DNA of 64,000 nucleotides from Nocardioides psychrotolerans. Its GTDB lineage: Bacteria; Actinomycetota; Actinomycetes; Propionibacteriales; Nocardioidaceae. Both the position numbers and the translations under genes were made by a program. The stretch spans positions 46,469-110,468 of the forward strand of contig NZ_FOQG01000004.1 of assembly GCF_900113685.1 (NCBI RefSeq), in the 5' to 3' direction. Below are positions 46,794 to 55,756 of the stretch, in pieces (position 1 is the stretch's first letter; each line of letters opens with the position of its first letter). Under the pieces are notes generated by a model. It saw nothing but the letters and a program-made list of their open reading frames with translations, was not told the origin of the DNA and did no database searches.

Positions 46794-48062
46794 TCACAGC
46801 AGCCCGGCCCAGAAGTCGGCGAAGCCGGGAAAGGTCTTGCTCGTCGTCGCGACGTCCTCGACCAGGACCCCGTCGACGGCTGCGGCGACCAGCACCCCGG
46901 CATGGGCCATCCGGTGGTCGGCGTAGGTGTGGAACACCCCGCCGTGGAGCGGTGCCGGCGTGATCGACAAGCCGTCGGGGTGCTCGGTGACGTCGGCGCC
47001 GAGGGCGTTGAGCTCGGTGGCGAGCGCGGCGAGGCGGTCGGTCTCGTGGCCGCGGATGTGCGCGATGCCGCGCAGGTGCGACGGCGTGGTGGCCAGGGCG
47101 CACAGGGCGGCGACCGCGGGCGCGAGCTCGCCGACGTCGTGGAGGTCGTGGTCGATGCCCTGGAGCTCGTCGGGACCAGTGACCCGGACCCCGTCGGCGA
47201 CGAACGTCACCGTGCAGCCCATCAGCGTGAGGATCTCGCGCAGTGCGTCCCCGGCCTGGGTGGTCTCGTGGGGCCAGTCGCGGACCGTCACCGAGCCGCC
47301 CGAGAGCGCGGCCAGCCCGAGGAACGGCGCCGCGTTGGAGAGGTCGGGCTCGATCAGGTGGTCGACGCCGCGCACCGGGCCCGGGGCGACCGTCCAGCGG
47401 TCGGCGTCGCTGTCGTCGACGTCCACACCGTGCTGGCGCAGCATCGCGACCGTCATGTCGATGTGGGGGAGGGACGGCACGGGCTTGCCGTCGTGGCGCA
47501 CGTCGACGCCGTGCTCGTAGCGGGCGCCGGCCAGCAGCAGCGCCGAGATGAACTGCGAGGACGCGGAGGCATCCACCACCACGGTCCCGCCCTTGACGTG
47601 ACCGTCGCCGTGGAGGGTGAAGGGGAGGGAGCCGCGCCCCTCATCCTCGACGCGGATCCCCAGCGTGGACAGGGCGCCCAGGACCTCACCGACCGGTCGC
47701 CTGCGCATGTGGGGGTCGCCGTCGAACGAGACGCGCCCCCTCGCCAGCCCCGCCACGGGCGGCACGAAGCGCATCACGGTCCCTGCGAGCCCGCAGTCGA
47801 TGGTCGCGTCACGGGTGAAGGGCCCGGGGGTGACCACCCAGTCCTCGCCCGAGGTGTCGACGCTCGAGCCGAGGGCGGTCAGGGCCGAGGCCATCAGTGA
47901 GGTGTCCCGCGACCGCAGGGCCCGTCGTACGACGGAGGGCTGGTCGGCGATCGCAGCGAGGACGAGCGCGCGATTGGTCAGCGACTTGCTGCCGGGCAGG
48001 GAGACGACGGCCTCCACGGGCTCGGTGCAGCGCGGGGCAGGCCACAGGTCGGCGACGGTCAC
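46794..48062 (-). CDS. aroA: 3-phosphoshikimate 1-carboxyvinyltransferase (EPSP synthase)
   Basis: 422-residue sixth enzyme of the shikimate pathway. N-terminal active-site sequence [16 protein letters not shown], followed by [31 protein letters not shown] and C-terminal [22 protein letters not shown] and [10 protein letters not shown]. The PGSKSLTNR pattern and lack of an S-R-type insert place it with actinobacterial enzymes. GTG start. Confidence 0.96.
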   Translation of the reverse strand: MTVADLWPAPRCTEPVEAVVSLPGSKSLTNRALVLAAIADQPSVVRRALRSRDTSLMASALTALGSSVDTSGEDWVVTPGPFTRDATIDCGLAGTVMRFVPPVAGLARGRVSFDGDPHMRRRPVGEVLGALSTLGIRVEDEGRGSLPFTLHGDGHVKGGTVVVDASASSQFISALLLAGARYEHGVDVRHDGKPVPSLPHIDMTVAMLRQHGVDVDDSDADRWTVAPGPVRGVDHLIEPDLSNAAPFLGLAALSGGSVTVRDWPHETTQAGDALREILTLMGCTVTFVADGVRVTGPDELQGIDHDLHDVGELAPAVAALCALATTPSHLRGIAHIRGHETDRLAALATELNALGADVTEHPDGLSITPAPLHGGVFHTYADHRMAHAGVLVAAAVDGVLVEDVATTSKTFPGFADFWAGLL

Positions 48063-48082
48063 ACCCGAACTCTAGGGCGTCG

Positions 48083-48613
48083 TCAGGTGAGCTGTGCCTT
48101 GGCCAGCTTGGCCTCGCGGCGCGCAGAGCCCGCGAGGTGTTTGGCCTCGCGGCGGGCGTCCTTGGCGACGCGACGTGCTCGCCAGGCCACGCCCGGCTTG
48201 CCGTCGGTGTCACCGGCGGCGATCACGAGGCCACCGACGAGGGAGACGTTCTTGAAGAAGTGCAGCTGCTGCTGGGTGCGGGCCTGCGCGTCGTCGACCT
48301 CCCAGAAGCGATGGCCGGCCAGGGTCGTGGGGACCAGCGAGGCGGCGAGCACCGCGGCGGAGAGCCGGGGCGCCCTGCCGGTGGCGAGGGCCCCGGCGGC
48401 AACCAGCTGGGCGACCGCGTTGATGCGCACCAGGGTGGCGGGGTCCTCGGTCAGGGGCAGGGAGGGCACCGCCTTCTTGGCCGCGGGCACGATCTTGTCG
48501 GTGACTGGTGCGGCCTTCGGGGCCAGGGCCGAGGCGTTGCGGAGGGCGGTGATGCCCCCGACGACGAAGATCGAGGCGAGCATGGGGCGGGCGATGAGTC
48601 TGCTGACGGTCAT
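48083..48613 (-). CDS. DoxX-family membrane protein
   Basis: 176 residues: RPMLASIFVVGGITALRNASALAP is the DoxX opening, with LVAAGALATGRAPRLSAAVLAASLVPTTLAGHRFWE and FFKNVSLVGGLVIAAG as later membrane segments. The C-terminal 35 residues are very basic (ARREAKHLAGSARREAKLAK), probably a cytoplasmic helix. Family linked to thiosulfate or redox homeostasis. Confidence 0.85.
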   Translation of the reverse strand: MTVSRLIARPMLASIFVVGGITALRNASALAPKAAPVTDKIVPAAKKAVPSLPLTEDPATLVRINAVAQLVAAGALATGRAPRLSAAVLAASLVPTTLAGHRFWEVDDAQARTQQQLHFFKNVSLVGGLVIAAGDTDGKPGVAWRARRVAKDARREAKHLAGSARREAKLAKAQLT

Positions 48614-48712
48614 GCCTCATTCCTACCCGACGCACTGACGCCCACACCCACCTGAGGGGGTGAGACGTCGAGGCTCTGCCGGGCGGGAGCACGAGGGCAC
48701 TAGATTGCTGCC

Positions 48713-49477
48713 ATGTGTGGTCGCTACGCCTCCAGCCGCCGACCTGAGGACCTGGTCGAGGAGTTCGAGATCGTCCGGAGCCGGGTGGACACGCCGCTGG
48801 CACCGGACTTCAACGTGGCTCCGACCAAGGAGGTCTACGCGGTGATGGAGCGGCCGCCCTCGAAGGACAGCGAGGAGCCTGCGGAGCGCCAGCTGCGCGT
48901 GCTGCGCTGGGGACTGGTGCCCTCCTGGGCCAAGGACTCCTCCATCGGCAACAAGATGATCAACGCCCGCATGGAGACCGTGGCCGAGAAGCCGGCCTAC
49001 AAGCGCGCCTTCGCCAAGCGTCGATGCCTGCTCCCGGCCGACGGCTACTTCGAGTGGTACCCCACCTCCCAGCTCACCGCGGCCGGCAAGCCGCGCAAGC
49101 AGCCCTTCTTCATCCGGCCGCAGGACCACGCGACGCTCGCCATGGCCGGTCTCTACGAGATCTGGCGCGACCCGACCCGCGCCGACGACGACCCGGGGCG
49201 CTTCCGGTGGACGTGCACGGTCCTCACGACGCAGGCCGAGGACGCCGTCGGCCACATCCACGACCGGATGCCCCTGATGGTCGAGCCCGACCGCTGGTCG
49301 GCGTGGCTCGACCCGGCCGCGCCGCAGGACTCCCTGCTCGACCTGCTCGTGCCCGCAGCGCCCGGCAACCTGGAGGCCTACCCCGTGTCCACGCTCGTGT
49401 CCGACGTCCGCAACAACGGTCCTGAGCTGATCGAGCCTCTGCCGATCGACCTGCCGATCGACGAGGTGGTCGAGTGA
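48713..49477 (+). CDS. SOS response-associated peptidase family protein (SRAP/YedK)
   Basis: 254-residue protein that crosslinks to abasic sites in single-stranded DNA. Begins MCGRYAS, so Cys2 becomes the N-terminal nucleophile after Met removal; conserved NVAPT, RWGLVPSWAK, NARMET, RRCLLPADGYFEW (Glu) and GHIHDRMP (His) complete the active site. No LexA box searched. Coupled to the next gene by GTGA. Confidence 0.94.
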   Translation: MCGRYASSRRPEDLVEEFEIVRSRVDTPLAPDFNVAPTKEVYAVMERPPSKDSEEPAERQLRVLRWGLVPSWAKDSSIGNKMINARMETVAEKPAYKRAFAKRRCLLPADGYFEWYPTSQLTAAGKPRKQPFFIRPQDHATLAMAGLYEIWRDPTRADDDPGRFRWTCTVLTTQAEDAVGHIHDRMPLMVEPDRWSAWLDPAAPQDSLLDLLVPAAPGNLEAYPVSTLVSDVRNNGPELIEPLPIDLPIDEVVE

Positions 49478-50121
49478 GCTCCGAACGCATCATCCCCACG
49501 CCCCACGGCGAGGGTCGCCTGGTCACCGACCGGGCCCGCCACACGCTGGCCACGTTGCTGGTGAGCCACGGTGCCGGTGGTGGTGTCGAGTCGCGTGACC
49601 TCGAGGCGCTCGCGCGGCACCTGCCCCGTCACGGCATCACCGTCGTGCGCTTCGAGCAGCCCTGGCGCCGGGCCGGCCGCAAGATCGCCACTCCACCGGC
49701 CACCCTGGACGCCGGCCTGCGATCGGCAGCCGACAACCTGCGCGGACGGGTGCCCCTGATCGTCGGAGGGCGATCTGCCGGCGCACGTTCCGCCGTACGC
49801 ACCGCGCGCCTGCTGGGGGCCGTTGGCTGCCTGGCCCTCTCGTTCCCCCTCCACCCCCCTGGACATCCTGAGAAGAGCCGGGTCGACGAGCTCCGCGGCT
49901 CGCGGCTGCCCACCCTGGTGATCCAGGGCGAGCGGGACACGATGGGCAGGCCCGACGAGTTCCCGGGCAGCACCGAGCTGTGCGTCGTGCCGGCTGCCGA
50001 CCACGGCCTAAAGGTCCCGGCGCGAGCCGACATCAGCCAGGAGGAGGCGATGGGGATCGTGGTCGAGGCGACGCTGGAGTGGATCGTCCGCCAGGTCACC
50101 GGGAATTCATCTGCGCGATGA
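49474..50121 (+). CDS. Alpha/beta-hydrolase family protein (KANL3/Tex30-like)
   Basis: 215 residues. LLVSHGAGGGVESRDL is the oxyanion region, GGRSAGARSA holds the serine nucleophile near residue 101, LVIQGERDTMGRP the acidic residue and AADHGLKVP the histidine. Function unknown. Its 3' end contains the sigR promoter. Confidence 0.85.
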   Translation: MSSERIIPTPHGEGRLVTDRARHTLATLLVSHGAGGGVESRDLEALARHLPRHGITVVRFEQPWRRAGRKIATPPATLDAGLRSAADNLRGRVPLIVGGRSAGARSAVRTARLLGAVGCLALSFPLHPPGHPEKSRVDELRGSRLPTLVIQGERDTMGRPDEFPGSTELCVVPAADHGLKVPARADISQEEAMGIVVEATLEWIVRQVTGNSSAR

Positions 50122-50127
50122 CGTGTT
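50101..50127 (+). promoter_or_regulatory. SigR-type promoter of sigR
   Basis: GGGAAT at 50101-50106 and GTT at 50125-50127, separated by exactly 18 bases: the SigR/SigH consensus. It lies 67 bases before the predicted sigR start, inside the end of the hydrolase gene, and gives positive autoregulation as in Streptomyces and mycobacteria. Confidence 0.85.
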
Positions 50128-50193
50128 CTGTAGAGCGTGATGGACTTGCTGGAACGACCGACCATGGTCACGTCCCCGCTAGGCTGGGGGGCG

Positions 50194-50859
50194 ATGACTG
50201 AGACTCCTGTCGACCCTGACGTCGACCTCGCCGCAGACCTCCCCCCGGACGCCGACATCGATGTGGCCACGGAGACCGAGGCCAACCGCAGCGCGCGCTT
50301 CGAGCGGGACGCCCTGCCGTTCCTCGACCAGCTCTACTCGGCGGCGATGCGGATGACCCGCAACCCCGCCGATGCAGAGGACCTCGTCCAGGAGACGTTC
50401 GCCAAGGCCTACTCCTCGTTTCACCAGTTCCGACCCGGGACCAACCTCAAGGCGTGGCTCTACCGGATCCTCACCAACACCTTCATCAACACCTATCGCA
50501 AGAAGCAGCGCCAGCCGCAGCAGTCGATGTCCGAGGACGTCGAGGACTGGCAGCTCGCGCGCGCCGAGTCGCACACCTCGACCGGGCTCAAGTCCGCCGA
50601 GATGGAGGCGCTCGAGCACCTGCCGGACTCGCAGGTCAAGGACGCGCTCCAGCGCCTGCCCGAGGAGTTCCGCCTCGCGGTCTACCTCGCCGACGTCGAG
50701 GGCTTCGCCTACAAGGAGATCGCCGAGATCATGGAAACGCCCATCGGCACGGTGATGTCGCGGCTGCACCGCGGTCGCCGTCAGCTCCGCGACATGCTCT
50801 CCGACTACGTCCGCACCAACGACCTGCTGCGGGTCGTCACCGACGGAGGCGCGTCATGA
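50194..50859 (+). CDS. sigR: ECF sigma factor SigR (SigH) of thiol-oxidative stress
   Basis: 221 residues. Region 2 is [60 protein letters not shown] and region 4 [39 protein letters not shown]; both are close to SigR/SigH. An acidic ~40-residue N-terminal stretch precedes. ATG 50194 chosen. Overlaps the zinc anti-sigma gene by four bases (ATGA), and a SigR promoter lies upstream. Confidence 0.95.
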   Translation: MTETPVDPDVDLAADLPPDADIDVATETEANRSARFERDALPFLDQLYSAAMRMTRNPADAEDLVQETFAKAYSSFHQFRPGTNLKAWLYRILTNTFINTYRKKQRQPQQSMSEDVEDWQLARAESHTSTGLKSAEMEALEHLPDSQVKDALQRLPEEFRLAVYLADVEGFAYKEIAEIMETPIGTVMSRLHRGRRQLRDMLSDYVRTNDLLRVVTDGGAS

Positions 50860-51152
50860 GCCACGACCAGGACCACAGCCAGGACCACACCCACGACGAG
50901 GTGTCGAAGGAGCAGTGCGTCGACTACCTCGAGCGCATCGTCTACTTCATCGACAAGGAGCTCGACGAGGCCGACTGCGCCGCCGTGCAGCTCCACCTCG
51001 ACACCTGCAACCCCTGCCTGGTCAAGTACGACCTGCAGCGCACAGTGAAGTCCGTCGTCGCCCGCTCGTGCTCCGAGACCGCACCCAGCGACCTGCGTGA
51101 GCGCGTGCTCTTCAAGCTCCGCGCGGTCCAGGTGCAGATCACCGAGAGCTGA
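50856..51152 (+). CDS. rsrA: Zinc-containing redox-sensing anti-sigma factor RsrA
   Basis: 98 residues. The ZAS motif [20 protein letters not shown] (HxxxCxxC) is at about residues 47-54, with a preceding acidic/His-rich start and C18 in [28 protein letters not shown]. Oxidation of the cysteines releases zinc and SigR. Translationally coupled to sigR. Confidence 0.95.
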   Translation: MSHDQDHSQDHTHDEVSKEQCVDYLERIVYFIDKELDEADCAAVQLHLDTCNPCLVKYDLQRTVKSVVARSCSETAPSDLRERVLFKLRAVQVQITES

Positions 51153-51250
51153 GCTGCTGAGGGGTCCTGTTCGACGTCGTACGGCGGCTCGGGTGAGCGT
51201 CGAGTGACGCATCCGGCAGGTCAAGAGGGCCCCAGCGCATGCTCGTTGCG

Positions 51251-51571
51251 TCACTCGACGAGCCCAGGGCCGTCGAAGGTCACCGTCAGCGCGCTCCGGT
51301 AGGCATCGGAGGGCGGCAGGGGCTCGGACGGGCGTCGCGCCAGGTCGACGCCGGGTAGCCAGACGACCAACGCTCGCCACGAGCACCCGTCCTGGTCCGC
51401 CGCCTCGTAGGTGAAGTGCACCTGGTCACCGACGAGAGGGCGGAGCGCGCCGTCGCGCAGGGTGATCGAGACGTGGAACCAGCACCCTCCGGGCGTGGCA
51501 GGGGAGTCGAGGACGCCCCAGCCGTCCTCGTCGTGCTAGTCGCGGATCGTGCCGGCAGTGACGATGTCCAC
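51251..51571 (-). pseudogene. Cold-shock-domain gene interrupted by TAG at a Trp position
   Basis: On the minus strand HDEDGWGVLDSPATPGGCWFHVSITL, then GALRPLVGDQVHFTYEAADQDGCSWRALVVW, ending at TGA 51251, is a CspA-like fold of the actinobacterial type. Related proteins read 'xxVxxWHxxEGWGVxDS', with Trp where TAG occurs here (51538-51536). The upstream frame VDIVTAGTIRD belongs to the Nudix ORF as well. No good start follows the TAG, so the gene looks disabled by one base change, or the amber is read through. Confidence 0.6.
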
Positions 51572-51979
51572 CTGCGCGAGCAGCGCCCGCGTGTAGGCGC
51601 TCAGGGGTGTGGGCAGCGACTCGACCGGGAACCACGCGAGCTCCCGCGTCTCCTCGCCGTCGGCCACCAGGGCCCCGGTGACGTCCGAGGTCTCGAACGT
51701 CGCGCCGACGACGTAGGCCTCGAAGCCGTCGGGGTAGCGCACGCGGAACTCCGGGCCGGAGTAGACGTCCAGCAGGGTCAGGGCCCCCGCCGAGAGGCCC
51801 GTCTCCTCCAGCAGTTCGCGTCGGGCCGTCTGCTCCAGTGACTCACCGGGCTCGAGCGGGCCGCCCGGAACGCCCCAAGTGCCGTCGTCGCCCCGTCGCT
51901 GCAGCAGCAGGAGGTCGTCGCGACGCACGAGCACGCCGGCGGCGACGCGGACCGGCAGCGGGGAGGTGGAGGACGTCAC
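51536..51979 (-). CDS. Nudix hydrolase
   Basis: 147 residues. The Nudix box GGPLEPGESLEQTARRELLEETGL fits Gx5Ex7REUxEExGU; VRVAAGVLVRRDDLLLLQRRGDDGTWGVPGG precedes it. Acts on nucleoside diphosphate derivatives; substrate unknown. Start: GTG 51979 is preferred to 52015. Its last 11 codons overlap the cold-shock-domain remnant in the same frame. Confidence 0.87.
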   Translation of the reverse strand: MTSSTSPLPVRVAAGVLVRRDDLLLLQRRGDDGTWGVPGGPLEPGESLEQTARRELLEETGLSAGALTLLDVYSGPEFRVRYPDGFEAYVVGATFETSDVTGALVADGEETRELAWFPVESLPTPLSAYTRALLAQVDIVTAGTIRD

Positions 51980-52000
51980 GCCGTCAGCCTGCCCTAGGCG

Positions 52001-52038
52001 CACGGCGACCCGCACCCCGCACGGCGACCCGCACCCCG
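52001..52038. repeat. 19-bp direct tandem duplication
   Basis: CACGGCGACCCGCACCCCG occurs twice back to back between the bL37 terminator and the Nudix gene; non-coding. Confidence 0.8.
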
Positions 52039-52049
52039 AAATGCAACGA

Positions 52050-52073
52050 ACCCCCGGCCGAGAGGCGGGGGGT
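52050..52073 (-). terminator. Hairpin terminator of the bL37 gene
   Basis: ACCCCCGGCC-GAGA-GGCGGGGGGT: 9 of 10 pairs, 28 bases after the bL37 stop on the minus strand. Confidence 0.7.
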
Positions 52074-52100
52074 CCAGTGCATCAACTGCCGAGCAGGTGC

Positions 52101-52175
52101 TCAGGCGTTGGGGCGCTTGCCGTGGTTGGCGGCCTTCTTCTTGCGAGCGCGGCGCTTGCGTCCGGTCTTGCCCAT
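52101..52175 (-). CDS. 24-residue ribosomal protein bL37
   Basis: MGKTGRKRRARKKKAANHG followed by KRPNA and a TGA: 24 residues, very basic, matching the tiny actinobacterial large-subunit protein bL37 (family end NHGKRPN). AGGAGG lies six bases before the ATG and a G+C-rich hairpin follows the stop, so it is a genuine, strongly expressed gene. Too short for most gene finders. It sits in the rRNA-contacting family that helps stabilise the 50S subunit in mycobacteria. Confidence 0.88.
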   Translation of the reverse strand: MGKTGRKRRARKKKAANHGKRPNA

Positions 52176-52237
52176 GGTGTCCTCCTGGAATCCAATGCGA
52201 CCCATCGAGGGCCATTCAGGCAACAGTGTCCCAAACT

Positions 52238-52633
52238 TCACGACGGAGGCGAAATCCGCCCCAGGAACTTCTCCGCGTCGACCACCACCCGCGTCACCTC
52301 GCCGGTCCCGACGACCTTCCCGGCGGCCCCGCCGCTCACGTGCCGTGCGGCGACGGTGAAGCGGTGCAGCCGCCCGTCGACGTACGACGACGAGGCGGTC
52401 ACCTCCACCTCCTGGCCGACGGGGCTCGCGACGAGGTGTTCGAGCGTCATGCGCGTTCCCACGCTGGTCGAGCCCTCGGGGAGCGCGGGCTCGATCGCCG
52501 CACAGGTGGCCGCCTCCAGCCAGGCCAGGAGGCGTGGGGTGCCGAGGACGGGCAGCGAGCCCGACCCCACGGCGAGCGCGGTGTCTTCCTCACCCACGAC
52601 GAAGGTGAGGGCAGCCGTCGACGGATCGCTCAT
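52238..52633 (-). CDS. FlK-like hotdog thioesterase
   Basis: 131 residues, hotdog fold. VLGTPRLLAWLEAATCAAIEP carries the Thr/Glu active-site pair and MTLEHLVASPVGQEVEVTAS the His; SVGTRMTLEHL is the FlK/thioesterase signature. Likely hydrolyses an acyl-CoA. ATG 52633 overlaps the GNAT stop by one base (TGATG). Confidence 0.82.
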   Translation of the reverse strand: MSDPSTAALTFVVGEEDTALAVGSGSLPVLGTPRLLAWLEAATCAAIEPALPEGSTSVGTRMTLEHLVASPVGQEVEVTASSSYVDGRLHRFTVAARHVSGGAAGKVVGTGEVTRVVVDAEKFLGRISPPS

Positions 52634-53136
52634 CAGGACTCCTGCATCGCGAAGGTGAGGCGGAAGGACAACAGCTCGACGCCCGGGGCCGGCGACCAGT
52701 CGAGCGCGGGCTCCCGTTCGAACCCGAGCCGGCCGTAGAGCGCGTGGGCCGCGGTCATCTCGGCCATGCTGCACAGCACGACCCCCGACGCCCCGGACAC
52801 ACGAAAGTGCGCCAGCGCGTGCTCGACCAGGGCCCGGCCGACGCCCTGCCCCTGTGCGGCCGGGTCGACCGCGAGCATCCGGAACTCGCCCTCGCCCGGG
52901 CGGGCGAGCTCGCGCCACGGCGAGCCCTCGGGGCAGATCGTGACGGAGCCGAGCACCGCCCCGTCGGCCGAGCAGGCCACCCACAGGTCGGCCTCCTCGG
53001 CCCGGCGGGCGGCGTCTCGGAGCTGCTCGACGTAGCCCGTGTCGGGCCGCTCGCCCCCGATGAAGGGGGAGTAGGCGGCCACCGTAGCGCGTCCGACGAC
53101 CTCGTGGTCCTCGGGCGTCGCGAGGCGCAGCAGCAT
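52633..53136 (-). CDS. GNAT-family N-acetyltransferase
   Basis: 167 residues: EFRMLAVDPAAQGQGVGRALVEHAL is the acetyl-CoA-binding motif A, with AHALYGRLGFEREPALDW as motif B. Overlaps the thioesterase gene downstream and the TPP-enzyme gene upstream (TGATG each), so the three form an operon. Acceptor unknown. Confidence 0.88.
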   Translation of the reverse strand: MLLRLATPEDHEVVGRATVAAYSPFIGGERPDTGYVEQLRDAARRAEEADLWVACSADGAVLGSVTICPEGSPWRELARPGEGEFRMLAVDPAAQGQGVGRALVEHALAHFRVSGASGVVLCSMAEMTAAHALYGRLGFEREPALDWSPAPGVELLSFRLTFAMQES

Positions 53137-54806
53137 CAGATCCCGAACGTGGAGCGTGGGTAGGCCGCGTCCACGTCGGTGATCACGTTGACCAGGTAGG
53201 GCACGTTGGAGGCGAAGGCACGGTCGATCGCCGGGCCGATCTGGCGCGGGTCAGTGACCATCTCCCCGGCTCCGCCGAGTGCCTTGACGACCTCCTCGTA
53301 GGCCGTTCGCGGCGCGAGATCGGCGATCACGTCATAGCCGTAGAGCATCTGCATGGGGCCCTTCTCCAGGCCCCAGGCGGAGTTGTTGCCCATGATCATC
53401 ACGACCGGCAGGTTGTGCCTGACCAGGGTGTCGACGTCCATCAGCGAGAAGCCCGCGGCGCCGTCGCCGAGCAGCAGCACCACCTGCGAGGACGGTCGGG
53501 CCAGGCGGGCCGCGATCGCCGCTCCCAGTCCGGCGCCGAGGCAGCCGTAGGGGCCGGGGTCGAGCCAGCCGCCGGGGCGCTTCGGCTCGACGAACTTGCC
53601 GGCGAAGGACACGAAGTCGCCGCCGTCGCCGATGACGACGGCGTCCTCGGCCAGCCGGGGGACCAGCTCGCCGTAGATGCGGGCGGGGTGGATCGGGTCG
53701 GCTTCGGCGCGCAGCAGCTCCAGGTCGCGCGCGGTGGTGGCGGCCACCGTGTCCTGCAGCGAGGAGACCCAGGTGGACCAGTCGGGCTTGGAGCCGCGCT
53801 CGAGCGCAGCCTGGAGGCCGTCGAAGACCGATGTCAGGTCGCCGGAGACCGATGTTGCGAGGGTGGCGTGGCCGGAGACCTGGCCGGGGGAGTCCGCGAC
53901 GTGCACGACCTGGGCAGGCTCCGTGCCGTCCTTGCCGCCGAAGATGCCGTAGCCGAGCCGGAAGTCCAGCGGGGTGCCGACCACGACGACCAGGTCCGCA
54001 CCGCTCAGGGCCTGGCCGCGGGCCTTGGTCGCCAGCAGGCGGTGGCCTCCGGGGATCACGCCGCGGCCCATGCCGTTGGTGATCGTCGGGATGCCGATGG
54101 CCTCGACGAAGCGCAGCGCGGCGACCTCGGCGCCGTCGGCCCACACGTCGGTGCCGAGGATCAGCACGGGGCGCGCGGCCGAGGCCAGCAGCCCGGCGAT
54201 CTTCGCGATGGCGTCGCCGTCGGGCTCCGCACCACGGGTGGAGGAACGCACGGGGGCCGGGCCGGAGGAGGCGTTGAAGAACTCGTCCATCGGGACGTCG
54301 ACGAAGACCGGGCCGCGGTGCGAGGAGCCGGCAGCGTTGAAGGCCCGGTCCATGCCGCCGAGGATGTCGCCGGCGGTGTGGAGCGTGGTCGCCATCTTGG
54401 AGACCGAGGCGACGATGGGCGGCTGGTCGAGCTCCTGGAGGCTGCCGCTGCCCCAGCGGTTGGCCGGGGCGCGACCACCGACGACCACCATCGGGGAGCC
54501 GGCGAACTGCGCCTGGGCGATCGCGCTCACGCCGTTGGTCACGCCCGGTCCGGCAGTCAGCACGGCGAGGCCGGGCACGCGGGTAAGCTTGCCGGTTGCC
54601 TCCGCGGCGAACGCCGCGGTCTGCTCGTGACGCACGTCCAACAGGCGCATGGGCGGGTCGGCCTTGACGGCTCCGTCGTACATCGGGAACACATGGGCCC
54701 CCGACAGCGTGAACATGGTCTCCACGCCGTAGGCACGGGCGACGGCGACGGCCAGCGCGCCGGAGTGGCCGTCGAGGACGGCGTCGGTGGTCTCTTCCTG
54801 AGTCAT
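53136..54806 (-). CDS. Thiamine-diphosphate enzyme, IlvG-like acetolactate synthase
   Basis: 556 residues. Pyr domain: VETMFTLSGAHVFPMYDG, RHEQTAAFAAEATGKLTRVPGLAVLTAGPGVTNGVSAIAQAQ with catalytic Glu in RHEQ. Central domain RPVLILGTDVWADG. PP domain: LLLGDGAAGFSLMDVDTLVRHNLPVVMIMGNN is the GDG...NN motif. Sequence pattern is nearest, from memory, to mycobacterial IlvG/IlvX, a side branch of acetohydroxyacid synthases whose true substrate is unclear. First gene of the operon with GNAT and thioesterase. Confidence 0.85.
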   Translation of the reverse strand: MTQEETTDAVLDGHSGALAVAVARAYGVETMFTLSGAHVFPMYDGAVKADPPMRLLDVRHEQTAAFAAEATGKLTRVPGLAVLTAGPGVTNGVSAIAQAQFAGSPMVVVGGRAPANRWGSGSLQELDQPPIVASVSKMATTLHTAGDILGGMDRAFNAAGSSHRGPVFVDVPMDEFFNASSGPAPVRSSTRGAEPDGDAIAKIAGLLASAARPVLILGTDVWADGAEVAALRFVEAIGIPTITNGMGRGVIPGGHRLLATKARGQALSGADLVVVVGTPLDFRLGYGIFGGKDGTEPAQVVHVADSPGQVSGHATLATSVSGDLTSVFDGLQAALERGSKPDWSTWVSSLQDTVAATTARDLELLRAEADPIHPARIYGELVPRLAEDAVVIGDGGDFVSFAGKFVEPKRPGGWLDPGPYGCLGAGLGAAIAARLARPSSQVVLLLGDGAAGFSLMDVDTLVRHNLPVVMIMGNNSAWGLEKGPMQMLYGYDVIADLAPRTAYEEVVKALGGAGEMVTDPRQIGPAIDRAFASNVPYLVNVITDVDAAYPRSTFGI

Positions 54807-54819
54807 GCCCGCAGGCTAC

Positions 54820-55689
54820 TCAGGACTCCCCGGCCGGAGCAGCCACCCTGGCGCCCAGGTAGTGCGGGTTGGTGGAGCGAAGCGCCTCCACGAGGAGCAG
54901 CAGCAGGTCCGCGCGTACGCCGGGGGGGCGCTGCCCGAGGGCCAGCTGGAGGTAGAGAGCCCTCAGGAAGGCCTCGGTGTTGCCGGCGCGCAGGTAGGGG
55001 TCACGATCGGTGCCGTCGTGCTGGTGACGGGCGGCGGCGGAGAGCGTGTCGACCCAGATCTCGATCAGGTCGAGAGGCACGTGGTTGCGACGCAGCACGC
55101 TCATGGCGGCCACGGCCAGCCGGTCGGACTCACCTGCGGTGAAGAGGACGTCGACCGGTGCGACCAGTCGCTCGGCGATGACGTCGAGCAGCACGGTCAG
55201 CTCCCCGACCCCGACGTGGGGCGAGGCGGCGAGGGCGCCGAGGGCATCTGCGCCATGGGCCACGGCGTGCGCCCAGCCCTTGCCGGGCACGTGGCCGCGC
55301 AGGTCCTGCTCGGTGAGCATCCAGGTCGCGATCCGGTCGCCCCACTCGAGGACCTTGCCGCCCGGGACGAGCGGCCGGTCGTTGTCGCGCTCGATGCAGC
55401 ACGCCAGGATCAGCACGGAGAAGCTGCGGCGGAAGACCGAGTCGGTGCCGCTCTCGCCGAGGCCGACCCTCAGGCCGGCGGCCATGCCGTCGCCGAGACC
55501 GGGCAGCAGGTCGTCGTAGACGCCCCGTTGCACCCATGTCGCGAGGGCCGGCAGCGCGAGGCCGTCGCGTAGGTCGGGGTCGGCGTCCCCGAGCAGCCGG
55601 GTCAGCTCCGCGGTGAGGTCCGAGAGCGACCGGTCGGTGGGGACGGCGAAGTCGTCGTCGTGAACCTGCTTCCAGTACGCCGCCGACAT
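54820..55689 (-). CDS. DUF2785-family protein
   Basis: 289 residues beginning MSAAYWKQVHDDDFAVPTDRSLSDLTAELTRLLGDADP, with GWAHAVAHGADALGALAASP and HVPLDLIEIWVDTLS; all-alpha and matching DUF2785. Function unknown. ATG 55689 preferred (GGCAGG nine bases ahead); ATG 55698 possible. Divergent from the sensor kinase. Confidence 0.78.
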   Translation of the reverse strand: MSAAYWKQVHDDDFAVPTDRSLSDLTAELTRLLGDADPDLRDGLALPALATWVQRGVYDDLLPGLGDGMAAGLRVGLGESGTDSVFRRSFSVLILACCIERDNDRPLVPGGKVLEWGDRIATWMLTEQDLRGHVPGKGWAHAVAHGADALGALAASPHVGVGELTVLLDVIAERLVAPVDVLFTAGESDRLAVAAMSVLRRNHVPLDLIEIWVDTLSAAARHQHDGTDRDPYLRAGNTEAFLRALYLQLALGQRPPGVRADLLLLLVEALRSTNPHYLGARVAAPAGES

Positions 55690-55756
55690 GACGTCCATCC
55701 TGCCAAAGGTCACGACGGGGAGGATGTCGGGGTCGTGAACACCTACGCTCAGGGGT

